Counted from the first letter of the stretch, positions 7,832-16,199 are shown. The stretch: DNA of 64,000 nt from Paenibacillus rhizosphaerae (GCF_014192015.1 NZ_JACHXJ010000001.1:310001-374000), one strand, 5' to 3'. Numbers and translations: made by a program. Notes: a model not told the origin generated them from the sequence alone.

Positions 7832-8452
7832 ATGCTGTCCGGCGTTATTTTGGCAGGCGGCAATCATGGTTCTACGAAAGGCGAATCTACCGTATTCCGG
7901 AGGATTCAAGGAGAAACACTGCTGCAGCGGCAGATCCGCGAAATGCGGAAGTGCTGCGGCGAAATTACGATCGTGGCGGACGATCCTCGGCCGTTTCTTC
8001 GTCAGGTTGACCGGGATATCCGGATTATTACGGACTACTATGTCGGAAAAGGAATGCTGGGCGGCATGCACGCGGGCCTCTCCCTGTCCAAACACCGGGC
8101 CGTGTGGATCATCGGCTGCCATATGCCGTATCCCTCGGTAGATGCCGCGGAGCTGATGGCGCTGAGGCTGGAGGAAGGGCTCGACGCCGTCCTGCCGATG
8201 ATCGGCGGCAGGCTCCATCCGCTGCACGGTATTTATGACCGCTCCTGCGCCGTATATTTCGGGCAGTTTCTGGAGAACGGTCATACGGAAGCGGATGGTC
8301 TGGTACACCAGCTTCGTTATCAGGCGGTTGCCGAAACGGACTTCGGGTATCAAGGCATGGACGTCGGCTTTGTTCGCACACTCGAAGAAGGTGGAGAGGC
8401 GCTGACTGGCTTCTTGGCTGGCGAAGGCCAAGCATCAAAATCGTTCAAATAA
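7832..8452 (+). CDS. MobA-like nucleotidyltransferase (molybdenum cofactor guanylyltransferase family)
   Basis: The 206-residue product has the GT-A fold signature of MobA-type NTP transferases: SGVILAGG at the N-terminus, GGMHAGLSL in the middle, IIGCHMPY in place of the usual CDMPF, and RLHPLHGIY. MobA attaches GMP to molybdopterin to form the bis-MGD cofactor of nitrate reductases and formate dehydrogenases. The usual SSRMGxDK nucleotide loop is replaced by NHGSTKGES, so activity or substrate may differ. The ATG at 7832 follows AAAGGAG. It lies between adhE and pflB in the anaerobic island, which fits a role in anaerobic nitrate respiration, though no Fnr box is visible before it. Confidence 0.7.
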   Translation: MLSGVILAGGNHGSTKGESTVFRRIQGETLLQRQIREMRKCCGEITIVADDPRPFLRQVDRDIRIITDYYVGKGMLGGMHAGLSLSKHRAVWIIGCHMPYPSVDAAELMALRLEEGLDAVLPMIGGRLHPLHGIYDRSCAVYFGQFLENGHTEADGLVHQLRYQAVAETDFGYQGMDVGFVRTLEEGGEALTGFLAGEGQASKSFK

Positions 8453-8473
8453 AAAAAATGCGGCAGCGAGAAA

Positions 8474-8523
8474 AGTGAGAAAAATCACTGTCATTAACCT
8501 GTGAAAAAAGTAACATGAAAGCA
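8474..8523 (+). promoter_or_regulatory. Fnr-type box and promoter of pflB-pflA
   Basis: AGTGAGAAAAATCACT at 8474-8489 is a perfect inverted repeat around N6. The -10 box TAACAT is at 8511-8516, again 21 bp past the site. A weaker half-matching TGTGA-N6-TAACA overlaps the -10 at 8500-8515 and could be a second, low-affinity site. Confidence 0.8.
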
Positions 8524-8545
8524 TAGAAAACGGAGGTGCTTGATC

Positions 8546-10816
8546 ATGGCGATGAAAGAAAGCGAAGTAAAGGACCGGGCTGGATTTGAGGAGGCCTGGC
8601 GCGAATTTGCGGGAGGCAGCTGGCAGAAGAACATGGACGTCAATTCATTTATCGGGCGCAACCTTACGCCTTATGAGGGAGATGAGCAGTTCCTCGCGCC
8701 GCCTACGGCGAACACGCTGGAGCTGTGGAAACAGGTCAGCCGGCTGCTGAAGGAAGAGCGGGAACGGGGAGGCGTTCACGACGTCGATGTCAACACGGTT
8801 TCCACCATTACCTCGCATGCACCGGGATACATCGACCAAGACAAGGAAACCATCGTCGGATTGCAGACCGACGCGCCGCTTAAGCGTGCCGTTCAGCCGT
8901 TCGGCGGCATCCGGATGGTCGCCGATGCCTGCAATGCGTACGGCTATCAGTTGAACCCCGAGCTGGAGCGCATTTTTACCGATTTGCGCAAGACGCATAA
9001 CCAAGGCGTGTTTGACGCCTATACTTCCGAGATGCGCGCAGCCCGCAAGGCCGGCATCATCACGGGCCTTCCGGATGCTTACGGGCGGGGCCGGATTATC
9101 GGCGACTACCGCCGCGTGGCGCTGTACGGCGTCGACCGCCTCATTCAAGGCAAGAAGGAGGAGCTGCTCCAGCTCGAAGTCGACGCGATGAGCGAAGAGG
9201 TGATCCGGCTGCGCGAAGAGCTGTCCGAACAGATCCGAAGCCTCGGCGAGCTGAAGGCGATGGCCGCATCTTACGGACATGATATCTCGAAACCCGCGAT
9301 GAATGCCAAAGAGGCGGTACAGTGGCTCTACTTCGCTTATCTGGCAGCCATCAAGGAGCAGAACGGAGCGGCGATGAGCCTTGGCCGGGTATCCAGCTTC
9401 CTGGACATTTATATCGAGCGCGACCTTGCGGAAGGCACGCTGACGGAGAGCCTGGCGCAGGAGATCGTCGACCATTTCGTCATGAAGCTGCGGATCGTCA
9501 AATTTTTGCGCACGCCGGACTACAACGAGCTATTCAGCGGAGATCCGACATGGGTGACCGAGTCGGTCGGCGGCATGGGACTTGACGGCAAAACGCGCGT
9601 GACGCGGAACTCCTTCCGCTTCCTTCATACCCTCTACAATCTGGGGCCTGCCCCAGAGCCGAACCTGACGGTGCTGTGGTCTGCGCAGCTGCCGGAGAAC
9701 TTCAAGAAGTTCTGCGCCAAAGTATCGGCGGAGACCAGTTCAATCCAGTATGAGAACGACGACCTGATGCGTCCGCACTTCGGCGACGATTACGGCATCG
9801 CCTGCTGCGTATCCGCCATGCGGATCGGCAAGCAAATGCAGTTCTTCGGAGCCCGGGCGAACCTCGCTAAGGCTTTATTGTACGCCGTTAACGGCGGCGT
9901 GGACGAGAAGAGCGGAGCCCAGGTCGGACCGGCCATTGCCCCGATTACGTCCGAGGTGCTGGACTATGAGGAAGTGAAAGCGAAGTTCGACGTCATCCAG
10001 GATTGGCTGGCGAAATTGTACATCAACACGCTGAACGTCATCCACTACATGCACGACAAATACTGCTACGAGCGTATTGAAATGGCCCTTCATGACCGGG
10101 ACATCGTCCGGACGATGGCTTGCGGCATCGCCGGCCTGTCGGTCGTGGCCGACAGCTTGAGCGCCATTCGTTACGCGAAGGTCCGCCCGATCCGCAACGA
10201 AAAAGGGATCGCGATCGATTTTGAAATCGAAGGCGAGTATCCGCAGTACGGCAACAACGACGACCGGGTCGATCAGCTTGCCGTGGAGCTTGCGGAAGGG
10301 TTCATGAACCGGCTGCGCAAGCATAAGACTTACCGCGGCGCGATTCCGACCATGTCGGTTCTGACGATTACGTCGAATGTCGTATACGGCAAGAAGACGG
10401 GCAGTACGCCGGATGGCCGCAAGGCGGGCCAGCCGTTTGCACCGGGGGCGAACCCGATGCACGGACGCGACCGCAAAGGCGCGCTCGCTTCGCTGGCTTC
10501 GGTTGCCAAAATCCCTTACGAGCACAGCCTGGACGGCATTTCCAATACATTCTCGATCATTCCGAAGGCGCTCGGCAAAGAGGACGCGGCCAGACACAGC
10601 AACCTGGCGGCGCTGCTGGACGGCTATACCGCAAGCGGCGGACATCATCTGAATGTCAACGTCTTTAATCGCGAGCAGCTGCTGGATGCGATGGAGCATC
10701 CGGAGAATTATCCGCAGCTGACCATCCGGGTATCCGGGTATGCGGTCAACTTCATCAAGCTGACCCGGGAGCAGCAGCTGGATGTCATCAGCCGCACGTT
10801 CCACGGAGAGATTTGA
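8546..10816 (+). CDS. pflB: formate C-acetyltransferase (pyruvate formate-lyase)
   Basis: This glycyl-radical enzyme of 756 residues splits pyruvate with CoA into acetyl-CoA and formate under anaerobiosis. The adjacent catalytic cysteines are visible in [13 protein letters not shown] and the radical-bearing glycine in RVSGYAVNF close to the C-terminus. Length is normal. Among three in-frame candidates (8540 TTG, 8546 ATG, 8552 ATG), 8546 has the best spacing to CGGAGGTG. The activase gene follows 79 bp downstream without a terminator, so the two are co-transcribed from the Fnr-box promoter. Acetyl-CoA from this enzyme can feed the adjacent adhE product. Confidence 0.98.
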   Translation: MAMKESEVKDRAGFEEAWREFAGGSWQKNMDVNSFIGRNLTPYEGDEQFLAPPTANTLELWKQVSRLLKEERERGGVHDVDVNTVSTITSHAPGYIDQDKETIVGLQTDAPLKRAVQPFGGIRMVADACNAYGYQLNPELERIFTDLRKTHNQGVFDAYTSEMRAARKAGIITGLPDAYGRGRIIGDYRRVALYGVDRLIQGKKEELLQLEVDAMSEEVIRLREELSEQIRSLGELKAMAASYGHDISKPAMNAKEAVQWLYFAYLAAIKEQNGAAMSLGRVSSFLDIYIERDLAEGTLTESLAQEIVDHFVMKLRIVKFLRTPDYNELFSGDPTWVTESVGGMGLDGKTRVTRNSFRFLHTLYNLGPAPEPNLTVLWSAQLPENFKKFCAKVSAETSSIQYENDDLMRPHFGDDYGIACCVSAMRIGKQMQFFGARANLAKALLYAVNGGVDEKSGAQVGPAIAPITSEVLDYEEVKAKFDVIQDWLAKLYINTLNVIHYMHDKYCYERIEMALHDRDIVRTMACGIAGLSVVADSLSAIRYAKVRPIRNEKGIAIDFEIEGEYPQYGNNDDRVDQLAVELAEGFMNRLRKHKTYRGAIPTMSVLTITSNVVYGKKTGSTPDGRKAGQPFAPGANPMHGRDRKGALASLASVAKIPYEHSLDGISNTFSIIPKALGKEDAARHSNLAALLDGYTASGGHHLNVNVFNREQLLDAMEHPENYPQLTIRVSGYAVNFIKLTREQQLDVISRTFHGEI

Positions 10817-10895
10817 CCGTTACAATTTGCAAAGCAATAAAACCATGAATTCAAGGAATTCAATGTGTTGCCATCAGGAGAGGAGCGTGGCCCGC

Positions 10896-11633
10896 ATGAA
10901 AGGCAGAATACATTCTATGGACACCTTCGGTACGGTGGACGGACCGGGCATCCGCTTCGTCCTGTTCATGCAGGGCTGCGCTCTGCAGTGCCAGTTTTGC
11001 CATAACCCCGATACGTGGGACACGAAGGGAGGACGCCAAGTTACCGTCGAGGAAATTCTTCGCGAAATCGAGCCCTACGTGCCTTACTACAAAAGTTCGG
11101 GCGGAGGCATCACGGTGACGGGGGGCGAACCGACGCTTCAGGCGCCCTTCGTGGCCCAGCTGTTCAAGGCCTGCAAGGAGCGGTTCGGCCTGCACACGGC
11201 GCTCGACAGCTCGGGTTTCTGCGAACCTTCTCATGCAGGCGAGCTGATGCGGTATACGGATTTGGTCCTGCTCGATCTGAAGCAGCTGAACAATGAGAAG
11301 CATGAGCGCCTGACCTCGCAGCCGAATGACCGGATCCTGAAGTTTGCGGCATGGCTGTCCGCCATGGGGAAGCCGGTATGGATCAGACATGTGCTGATTC
11401 CGGGCATCACCGATCAGGCAGGAGATCTGACGCTGCTGGGGGAATTTATCGGGCACCTTCGCAACGTGGAGAAAATCGAACTGCTGCCCTACCACCGGAT
11501 GGGAGTATACAAATGGCAGCAGTTAGGCCACCCGTACCCGCTGGACGGCGTGCCTACGCCAACCGAACGCGAGGTGGAGCGGGCAAGAGAGCTGATCGAG
11601 GCGGCGCGAAGAGTCACGGCATCCCGGCCATAA
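10896..11633 (+). CDS. pflA: pyruvate formate-lyase activating enzyme (radical SAM)
   Basis: The 245-residue product uses S-adenosylmethionine and a [4Fe-4S] cluster to abstract hydrogen from the PflB glycine. The radical-SAM cysteine motif appears near residue 30 as CALQCQFCHNP (C-x3-C-x2-C), preceded by the family signature DGPGIRFVLFMQGC. GGEPTLQ further on is the usual SAM-contacting GGEP motif. The ATG at 10896 is preferred because AGGAGAGGAG lies about 10 bp upstream; a GTG at 10887 would be too close. It is the second gene of the pflBA unit. Confidence 0.97.
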   Translation: MKGRIHSMDTFGTVDGPGIRFVLFMQGCALQCQFCHNPDTWDTKGGRQVTVEEILREIEPYVPYYKSSGGGITVTGGEPTLQAPFVAQLFKACKERFGLHTALDSSGFCEPSHAGELMRYTDLVLLDLKQLNNEKHERLTSQPNDRILKFAAWLSAMGKPVWIRHVLIPGITDQAGDLTLLGEFIGHLRNVEKIELLPYHRMGVYKWQQLGHPYPLDGVPTPTEREVERARELIEAARRVTASRP

Positions 11634-11805
11634 TAGCGGGAAGGGTGTCGGGAACAGGATGCGGCAGCCCTTAGGCCCCGGCCGTATCCGGATCGTTCGC
11701 CCGAATCCTTTCCGCCCTTCGTATCCATCCGAATCGGTCCGTATATTTCGTGAGCGCTGTATCGATCCGTTTATGGAGCTGCCCTAAGGGATTACCGAAA
11801 TGGGG

Positions 11806-11851
11806 TGTGATTTTTCTCATGGGAAAGGGGGAGTTACCCCCATGAAAAATC
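11806..11851 (+). promoter_or_regulatory. Fnr-like box inside a large inverted repeat upstream of fnr
   Basis: TGTGATTTTTCTCATG at 11806-11821 matches the Fnr box apart from the last base of its right arm. The same bases form the left arm of a longer inverted repeat: GATTTTTCTCATGGG (11809-11823) against CCCATGAAAAATC (11839-11851), enclosing a GGGGG/CCCCC stem. No T-run follows on either strand, so it does not look like a terminator. A -10-like TATGAT lies at 11889-11894. The arrangement suggests autoregulation. Confidence 0.55.
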
Positions 11852-11927
11852 AGTGCATCCCCCGATAGGTTCATTCATCCCGAAGGGTTATGATAAAGGC
11901 AAAGATGTGCGGAAGGGGAAATGAACG

Positions 11928-12656
11928 ATGGGGCAGACCGTGACGGGGATACAGGCGAAGCATCGCAGGGAAGGCTTAGAGCCGCTGCTGTCGCAAGAGA
12001 GCTTCGAGAGGCTGGAGAGCATCATGTATAAGCGCAGCGTGGAAAAGGGCAGCTGCCTGTTCTGGGAAGGCGATCCGGCCGACAAGCTGTATTTCATCAT
12101 CGAGGGCAGGGTCAGAACGACGAAGACCTCGGACAGCGGGCGCGCCTTGACACTGTACCTGCATCATGAGGGAGATCTGGTCGGGCAGATGGACCCTTTT
12201 CAGGATTCGGTGCACAGCTTCAGCGCCGAGATCATGGAGGATGCCAAGGTCGGGGTCATTCAGCGCAAGGACTTGGAGGCTCTGCTCTGGCAGCATGGCG
12301 ATCTGGCCGTCGAGTTCATGAAATGGATGGGTCTGATGCATCGTTTGACGCAAACCAAATTCCGCGACCTGATGATGTTCGGCAAGACGGGCGCGCTCTG
12401 TTCGCTATTGATCCGGCTTGGGAATTCGTACGGAACGGAGCGGGAAGAAGGCATCTATATTGATTTGAGAATCAACAACTCCGAAATGGCCGACATGATC
12501 GGTGCCACGCGCGAAAGCGTGAACCGGATGCTGAGCGATTTGAAAAAGGAAGACGTGATCGAAACCGCGGACGGCCATATTATCATCAAGGACCTTCATT
12601 ACCTGCGCGATATTTGCCATTGCGAAAACTGTCCGAAAGAAATATGCCGTATGTAA
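11928..12656 (+). CDS. fnr: Fnr family oxygen-responsive transcription regulator
   Basis: A 242-residue Crp/Fnr regulator. The N-terminal cyclic-nucleotide-like beta barrel (about residues 20-140) is followed by a long dimerisation helix and a winged helix-turn-helix (about 165-225, recognition region NNSEMADMIGATRESVNRML). The C-terminal tail has cysteines at about 230, 232, 235 and 240. The C-x2-C-x4-C of 232/235/240 matches the spacing of the [4Fe-4S] ligands of Bacillus subtilis Fnr, where the cluster sits at the C-terminus rather than the N-terminus. It is the obvious candidate to bind the TGTGA-N6-TCACA sites found across 4.1-15.8 kb. The gene is monocistronic with its own terminator. 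Confidence 0.93.
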   Translation: MGQTVTGIQAKHRREGLEPLLSQESFERLESIMYKRSVEKGSCLFWEGDPADKLYFIIEGRVRTTKTSDSGRALTLYLHHEGDLVGQMDPFQDSVHSFSAEIMEDAKVGVIQRKDLEALLWQHGDLAVEFMKWMGLMHRLTQTKFRDLMMFGKTGALCSLLIRLGNSYGTEREEGIYIDLRINNSEMADMIGATRESVNRMLSDLKKEDVIETADGHIIIKDLHYLRDICHCENCPKEICRM

Positions 12657-12673
12657 ACCGGACCGAAGCGGGG

Positions 12674-12706
12674 AAGACCGGGCAGTTGCTGCCCGGTCTT
12701 CCTTTT
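12674..12706 (+). terminator. intrinsic terminator after fnr
   Basis: GAAGACCGGGCAG pairs with CTGCCCGGTCTTC around a short TTG loop, followed by CTTTT. Confidence 0.85.
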
Positions 12707-12909
12707 GCTCGCGCAGCAGATATTTCGCACAGGATCAGGCGCAAAGTTAAACCAAGCTGGCCGGTTCGCGTAAAGGTGGCAACTCCCTGAGCGGGGAATC
12801 GGGGGATCCCCTTACATACAAACGGGCGGGCTTTTTATTAGAATAGAACAATAGGGAAAACAGGAAGATCGATGTTCATGAACGCACGACTCGATAGAGG
12901 GGGATATGC

Positions 12910-13356
12910 ATGGAAAGGGCAGAGACAGGCGACGAATTCGACCGCCGGCTGGAATGGATTCGCTTGAAAAGCGGAAGTGATTTCATCGCCTACGCACAGC
13001 CGTCCGGCAGCTCGCGCAGAATGGGATGGGACCGCATTCTTGGCGGCAGTAATGTCCGGGTTCGGCAGATGGTGATCAAGCCCGGCGTTGGTTTGGGCGG
13101 TATGGTGCTGCGCCATGGCGCGGTATATACGGCTCACGAGGGCGAGAACCCGTTCATGCGTGAAGAATGTCCGGTCATGCTCGCCGAAAAGCTGCTCTCC
13201 GGCATGGCATTTCAGGTAACCACTGGCCATTCCACCGCGAGCAGCGGTATTCTATTGTTAGGAAGACGGGATGGCAGGGCATATGACAAGTCGGAGGCGG
13301 CATGGATCAAGTCCGCGTTATCCGGACGAAGCGCCAGTGAACCCTGCAAGAAATGA
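12910..13356 (+). CDS. nreA: NreA-like GAF-domain nitrate sensor
   Basis: The 148-residue product is a single GAF domain with the NreA layout: DRRLEWIRLKSGSDFIAYA at the start, WDRILGGSNVRVRQMVIKPGVGLGGMVLR in the middle and an EECPVMLAEKLLSG helix near the end. In Staphylococcus the homologue binds nitrate and, when empty, inhibits the NreB kinase. Its position immediately before nreC and nreB supports the same role here. The ATG at 12910 follows GAGGGGGAT. No Fnr box is visible between the fnr terminator and this gene, so expression may be constitutive or controlled by NreC. Confidence 0.8.
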   Translation: MERAETGDEFDRRLEWIRLKSGSDFIAYAQPSGSSRRMGWDRILGGSNVRVRQMVIKPGVGLGGMVLRHGAVYTAHEGENPFMREECPVMLAEKLLSGMAFQVTTGHSTASSGILLLGRRDGRAYDKSEAAWIKSALSGRSASEPCKK

Positions 13357-13390
13357 TATGATTAGCTCATAGAAGCAAAAGGAGGACGCC

Positions 13391-14044
13391 ATGATCAACA
13401 TTATCATTGTGGACGACCATGCCATGGTCCGGTCCGGGCTGCGGATGCTGCTGAGCGCGGCGCCCGACATTGAGGTGGCGGCCGAAGCGTCCGAGGGGGA
13501 CGAAGGCATCCGCATGGCCCTTGAGCATCAGCCAGACGTTGTCCTGATGGACTTAAGCATGCCTCACGGGAAGGACGGATTAACGGCGGCGACTGAGCTG
13601 AAGGAGCAGCTGCCGGACGTGGCGGTTCTGATTCTGACCATGCATGACGACGACGAATATTTGTTCCGCGCGATTCATGCCGGCGCCGCGGGCTATGTAC
13701 TCAAGAGCGCTCCCCATGAAGAGCTGCTTACCGCGATCCGCACGGTCGCCAGGGGCGACGCCTATTTGTACCCGACGGCGACGAAGCGGCTGATGAACGA
13801 ATATGTGGAACAGATGCGCAGGGGCGAAAGCACCGATCTGTTCGATGGCCTTTCGGAACGCGAGAAGGAGGTTTTGTCGCTGACGGCGATGGGCTATGCC
13901 AACAAAGAGATCGCCGAACAGCTCGTGATCAGCGTCAAGACTGTCGAGACGCATAAGAGCAATCTGATGGAGAAGCTGGGGCTGAAAACCCGGCCGGAGC
14001 TGATCAAATACGCCATGAAGAAGGGGCTGCTGCAATTTGAGTAA
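13391..14044 (+). CDS. nreC: response regulator, NarL/FixJ (NreC) family
   Basis: A 217-residue regulator with an N-terminal receiver domain (about residues 1-118; acidic pocket VDDH, phospho-acceptor aspartate in VVLMDLSMP near residue 54, conserved Thr and Lys in LILTMHD and GYVLKSA). A C-terminal LuxR-type helix-turn-helix follows (about 150-215: LSEREKEVLSLTAMGYANKEIAEQL...KTVETHKSN). In the Nre system it activates nitrate and nitrite reductase genes when phosphorylated. The ATG at 13391 follows AAAAGGAGG. It overlaps nreB by 8 bp, which indicates translational coupling. No nar or nir genes lie in this window, so its targets are elsewhere. Confidence 0.9.
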   Translation: MINIIIVDDHAMVRSGLRMLLSAAPDIEVAAEASEGDEGIRMALEHQPDVVLMDLSMPHGKDGLTAATELKEQLPDVAVLILTMHDDDEYLFRAIHAGAAGYVLKSAPHEELLTAIRTVARGDAYLYPTATKRLMNEYVEQMRRGESTDLFDGLSEREKEVLSLTAMGYANKEIAEQLVISVKTVETHKSNLMEKLGLKTRPELIKYAMKKGLLQFE

Positions 14045-15158
14045 ACAACCGGAACCCGGCAGGAAGGTCATCGCTGAGCATGTCGAGTCGCTCCTGTCCC
14101 AGCTCGATACGCAGCTCCCGGAATCCCGGTTCCGCACGGACTTGCGGGATTCGCTGAAACAGCTGGCGGACGTCAAATTCGCCCTGGACGAGTCTTCGAT
14201 CGTGGCGGTAACCGACCGCCGGGGGAAGATTCAATACGTCAACGATAAATTTTGCGAAATCTCGAAATATGACCGCTCCGAGCTGTTGGGCCAGGACCAC
14301 CGGATCATCAATTCGGGGACGCATTCCAAAGCGTTTATGCAAGATTTGTGGAGCACCATCTCCTCTGGACAGGTCTGGACCGGAGATATCCGGAACCGGG
14401 CCAAAGACGGGACTTATTATTGGGTGAACACGACGATTGTCCCGTTCATAGGGGAGGACGGGAAGCCGTATCAATATTTGGCCATCCGCAACGAAGTCAC
14501 CCGCCTGAAAAAGGTGGAGGAAGAGCTGCAGGAGACGCTGGCCAAGGTCATGACCATTCAGGAAGAAGAGCGGCGCAAATTTTCGCGCGAGCTCCATGAC
14601 GGCATCGGGCAGAGCTTATTTTCCCTGCTGATTCAGCTGGACCGGGCCATTGCCGCCCCTGAGCCTGAGAAAGAAGAGCTTCGCGGCATCCGCGAGCATG
14701 TCGCAGGGGTCATCGAGGAAGTCCGGGGGCTCGCCTGGGAACTGCGGCCGTCCGTTTTGGATGACCTCGGCATCGTCCCTGCGATCCGGACTTATATCGA
14801 AAACTATGCTTCCCATTACGGGATTAAGGTTGCGTTTGAATGCAATTTGCGCAAACGTCTGGATATCCAGAAAGAAACCGTGATCTATCGGGTGATCCAG
14901 GAGGCGCTGACCAATATCGCCAAGTATGCCGACGTTTCCGAGGCTGAGGTGGAGATCCGGGAGCTAGAAGAGAAGGTTGCCGTACGCATCAGCGACCATG
15001 GGGCTGGTTTTGAGCCGTCTCTGCAGACCCAAGGGGTGGGACGCTTTAGTATGGCGGAGCGGGCCCGGATTGCCGGCGGCCGTCTCCGGATCGACTCTGC
15101 ACCGGGAAGCGGGACGACGGTCACGCTGACGCTGCCGAAATCAGCGGAGAAACTGTGA
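14037..15158 (+). CDS. nreB: NreB-like PAS-domain sensor histidine kinase
   Basis: The 373-residue soluble kinase has a PAS domain with PAC tail (about residues 45-160: VTDRRGKIQYVNDKFCEISKY...GTYYWVNTTIVPF). It also has a HisKA_3 dimerisation domain with the phospho-accepting histidine in FSRELHDGIGQSL (near residue 188) and a C-terminal ATPase domain (HGAGF, GRFSMAERA, SGTTVTLTLP). Translation appears to start at a TTG overlapping nreC by 8 bp, with AAGGGG upstream. Staphylococcal NreB holds an oxygen-sensing [4Fe-4S] cluster through four PAS cysteines; here the PAS region shows only one cysteine, so oxygen sensing by that route is unlikely. There is no membrane segment, so the signal is intracellular. 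Confidence 0.85.
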   Translation: MSKQPEPGRKVIAEHVESLLSQLDTQLPESRFRTDLRDSLKQLADVKFALDESSIVAVTDRRGKIQYVNDKFCEISKYDRSELLGQDHRIINSGTHSKAFMQDLWSTISSGQVWTGDIRNRAKDGTYYWVNTTIVPFIGEDGKPYQYLAIRNEVTRLKKVEEELQETLAKVMTIQEEERRKFSRELHDGIGQSLFSLLIQLDRAIAAPEPEKEELRGIREHVAGVIEEVRGLAWELRPSVLDDLGIVPAIRTYIENYASHYGIKVAFECNLRKRLDIQKETVIYRVIQEALTNIAKYADVSEAEVEIRELEEKVAVRISDHGAGFEPSLQTQGVGRFSMAERARIAGGRLRIDSAPGSGTTVTLTLPKSAEKL

Positions 15159-15203
15159 GAAAGCTCACTTCTTTTTTTCGGCCTAACCCGTAAGATGGGG
15201 GCA
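15154..15203 (+). promoter_or_regulatory. Fnr-type box and promoter of ndk
   Basis: TGTGAGAAAGCTCACT at 15154-15169 is a perfect Fnr palindrome that overlaps the nreB stop codon. The -10 box TAAGAT is at 15191-15196, exactly 21 bp past the site, giving a start near 15203, 18 bp before the ndk start codon. Confidence 0.8.
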
Positions 15204-15220
15204 AGAAGGAGATGACAACG

Positions 15221-15625
15221 ATGAGCGAAAAAGCATTCGTCATGATTAAACCCGACGGCGTCCGGCGGGGACTGGTCGGCGAAATCGTCAGCCGCTTTGA
15301 GAAAAAAGGACTCCGTCTGCTGCGCGGCGAGATCATGGAGATTTCCCTGGAAACGGCACGGGTGCATTACGGCCATCTTCAGGACAAGCCGTTCTTTGAA
15401 GAACTGGTCGACTACATTACGTCCGGGCCGGTTTTTGCCATGATCTTAGAGGGGGAGGAAGCGGTAGTTAACGCGCGTTCCCTCATCGGCCCGACCAATC
15501 CGGCAGAGGCGCCTCCCGGCACGATCCGCGGTGATTTCGGGCTGGCCGTCGAAGAGAATGTCATTCACGGTTCGGATTCGCCGGAGCATGCGCGCAGGGA
15601 AATCCGGTTATTTTTCGAAAAATAG
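15221..15625 (+). CDS. ndk: nucleoside diphosphate kinase
   Basis: The 134-residue enzyme moves the gamma-phosphate of ATP to nucleoside diphosphates through a phospho-histidine. Family marks are [17 protein letters not shown] at the N-terminus, the [12 protein letters not shown] strand, the PGTIRGDFG loop and the active-site histidine in [13 protein letters not shown]. All are intact and the length is normal. The ATG at 15221 is chosen over 15212 because AAGGAG would directly abut the earlier codon. It lies directly behind the nre genes but has its own Fnr-box promoter, which is unusual for an enzyme normally treated as housekeeping. Confidence 0.95.
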   Translation: MSEKAFVMIKPDGVRRGLVGEIVSRFEKKGLRLLRGEIMEISLETARVHYGHLQDKPFFEELVDYITSGPVFAMILEGEEAVVNARSLIGPTNPAEAPPGTIRGDFGLAVEENVIHGSDSPEHARREIRLFFEK

Positions 15626-15642
15626 CGTTAGAAAGTAACAAC

Positions 15643-15693
15643 TGTAATAAAGATCACAGTTTCGACTTACGCTTTCGATTTATAATGAAACTG
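15643..15693 (+). promoter_or_regulatory. Fnr-type box and promoter of the cysteine-rich protein gene
   Basis: TGTAATAAAGATCACA at 15643-15658 is a near-perfect Fnr box, 22 bp upstream of a consensus TATAAT at 15681-15686. The expected transcript starts near 15693 and carries a leader of about 155 nt. Confidence 0.7.
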
Positions 15694-15769
15694 CAGGGGA
15701 AGTCATAAACAGAAATAGTGCTGGACTTAAGGGGCAAATTGCAGAATGCCGACTTCTCCCGTCCCACGA

Positions 15770-15785
15770 TGTGAACTGTTTCACA
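15770..15785 (+). promoter_or_regulatory. second Fnr-type box, in the leader of the cysteine-rich protein gene
   Basis: TGTGAACTGTTTCACA is a perfect TGTGA-N6-TCACA palindrome 63 bp before the start codon and about 77 bp downstream of the start inferred from the first box. No convincing -10 box lies 21-22 bp further on, so this site could block elongation or serve another promoter. Confidence 0.65.
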
Positions 15786-15848
15786 ACTCTGGACCTTTCG
15801 CATCATGACCCGGATGAGCAGTCCTATCACGAGAAGAGGTGAACGGTG

Positions 15849-16037
15849 ATGACCGAGATCAATCGACTCCGCGACCTGACGACGTTTATGATCCACTGCT
15901 GCTATACCTGCCCGAAAGCCTACGAGTGCACGACTGAAGAGCAGTGCCTGGCCTGCTGGAAGGCGAAGCAAACCGGTGTAGAAGAGAAGCCGGATGCCGA
16001 AACGACGGAAGAGCTTTTGAAGGAATACGCACTTTAG
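15849..16037 (+). CDS. small cysteine-rich protein (62 aa), Fnr-regulated
   Basis: I do not recognise this protein. It has 62 residues and six cysteines at positions 17, 18, 21, 27, 33 and 36, packed into CCYTCPKAYECTTEEQCLAC, so the spacing is CC-x2-C-x5-C-x5-C-x2-C. This density suggests metal or iron-sulphur binding or a redox role. There is no signal peptide or membrane helix, and the C-terminal third is acidic. The ATG at 15849 follows AGGTGA; a GTG at 15846 is the alternative. Two Fnr boxes upstream make anaerobic control likely. It appears to be monocistronic. Confidence 0.7.
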   Translation: MTEINRLRDLTTFMIHCCYTCPKAYECTTEEQCLACWKAKQTGVEEKPDAETTEELLKEYAL

Positions 16038-16199
16038 GCTGAACATAGCGGGAAACGCCTAAAGAAATCTAAATTCGGTTTGCTTCAATTAGACTGAATA
16101 TTTGTTATGGGTCGTCGTTTTCGGCGGCCTTTTTGTTGATATAAATTTTGCATGCCCGAATTGCCGCTCCTTCCGAAGCGGAATGTGGTGCGGAACAAT

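Noticed and set aside
8500..8515. Second Fnr box (TGTGA-N6-TAACA) in the pflB promoter
   Set aside because: Only the left arm is good and the right arm is mainly the -10 box, so it is noted but not called as a site.
15212..15220. Upstream ATG for ndk
   Set aside because: It directly abuts the AAGGAG Shine-Dalgarno sequence; ATG 15221 has correct spacing and the family-length N-terminus.
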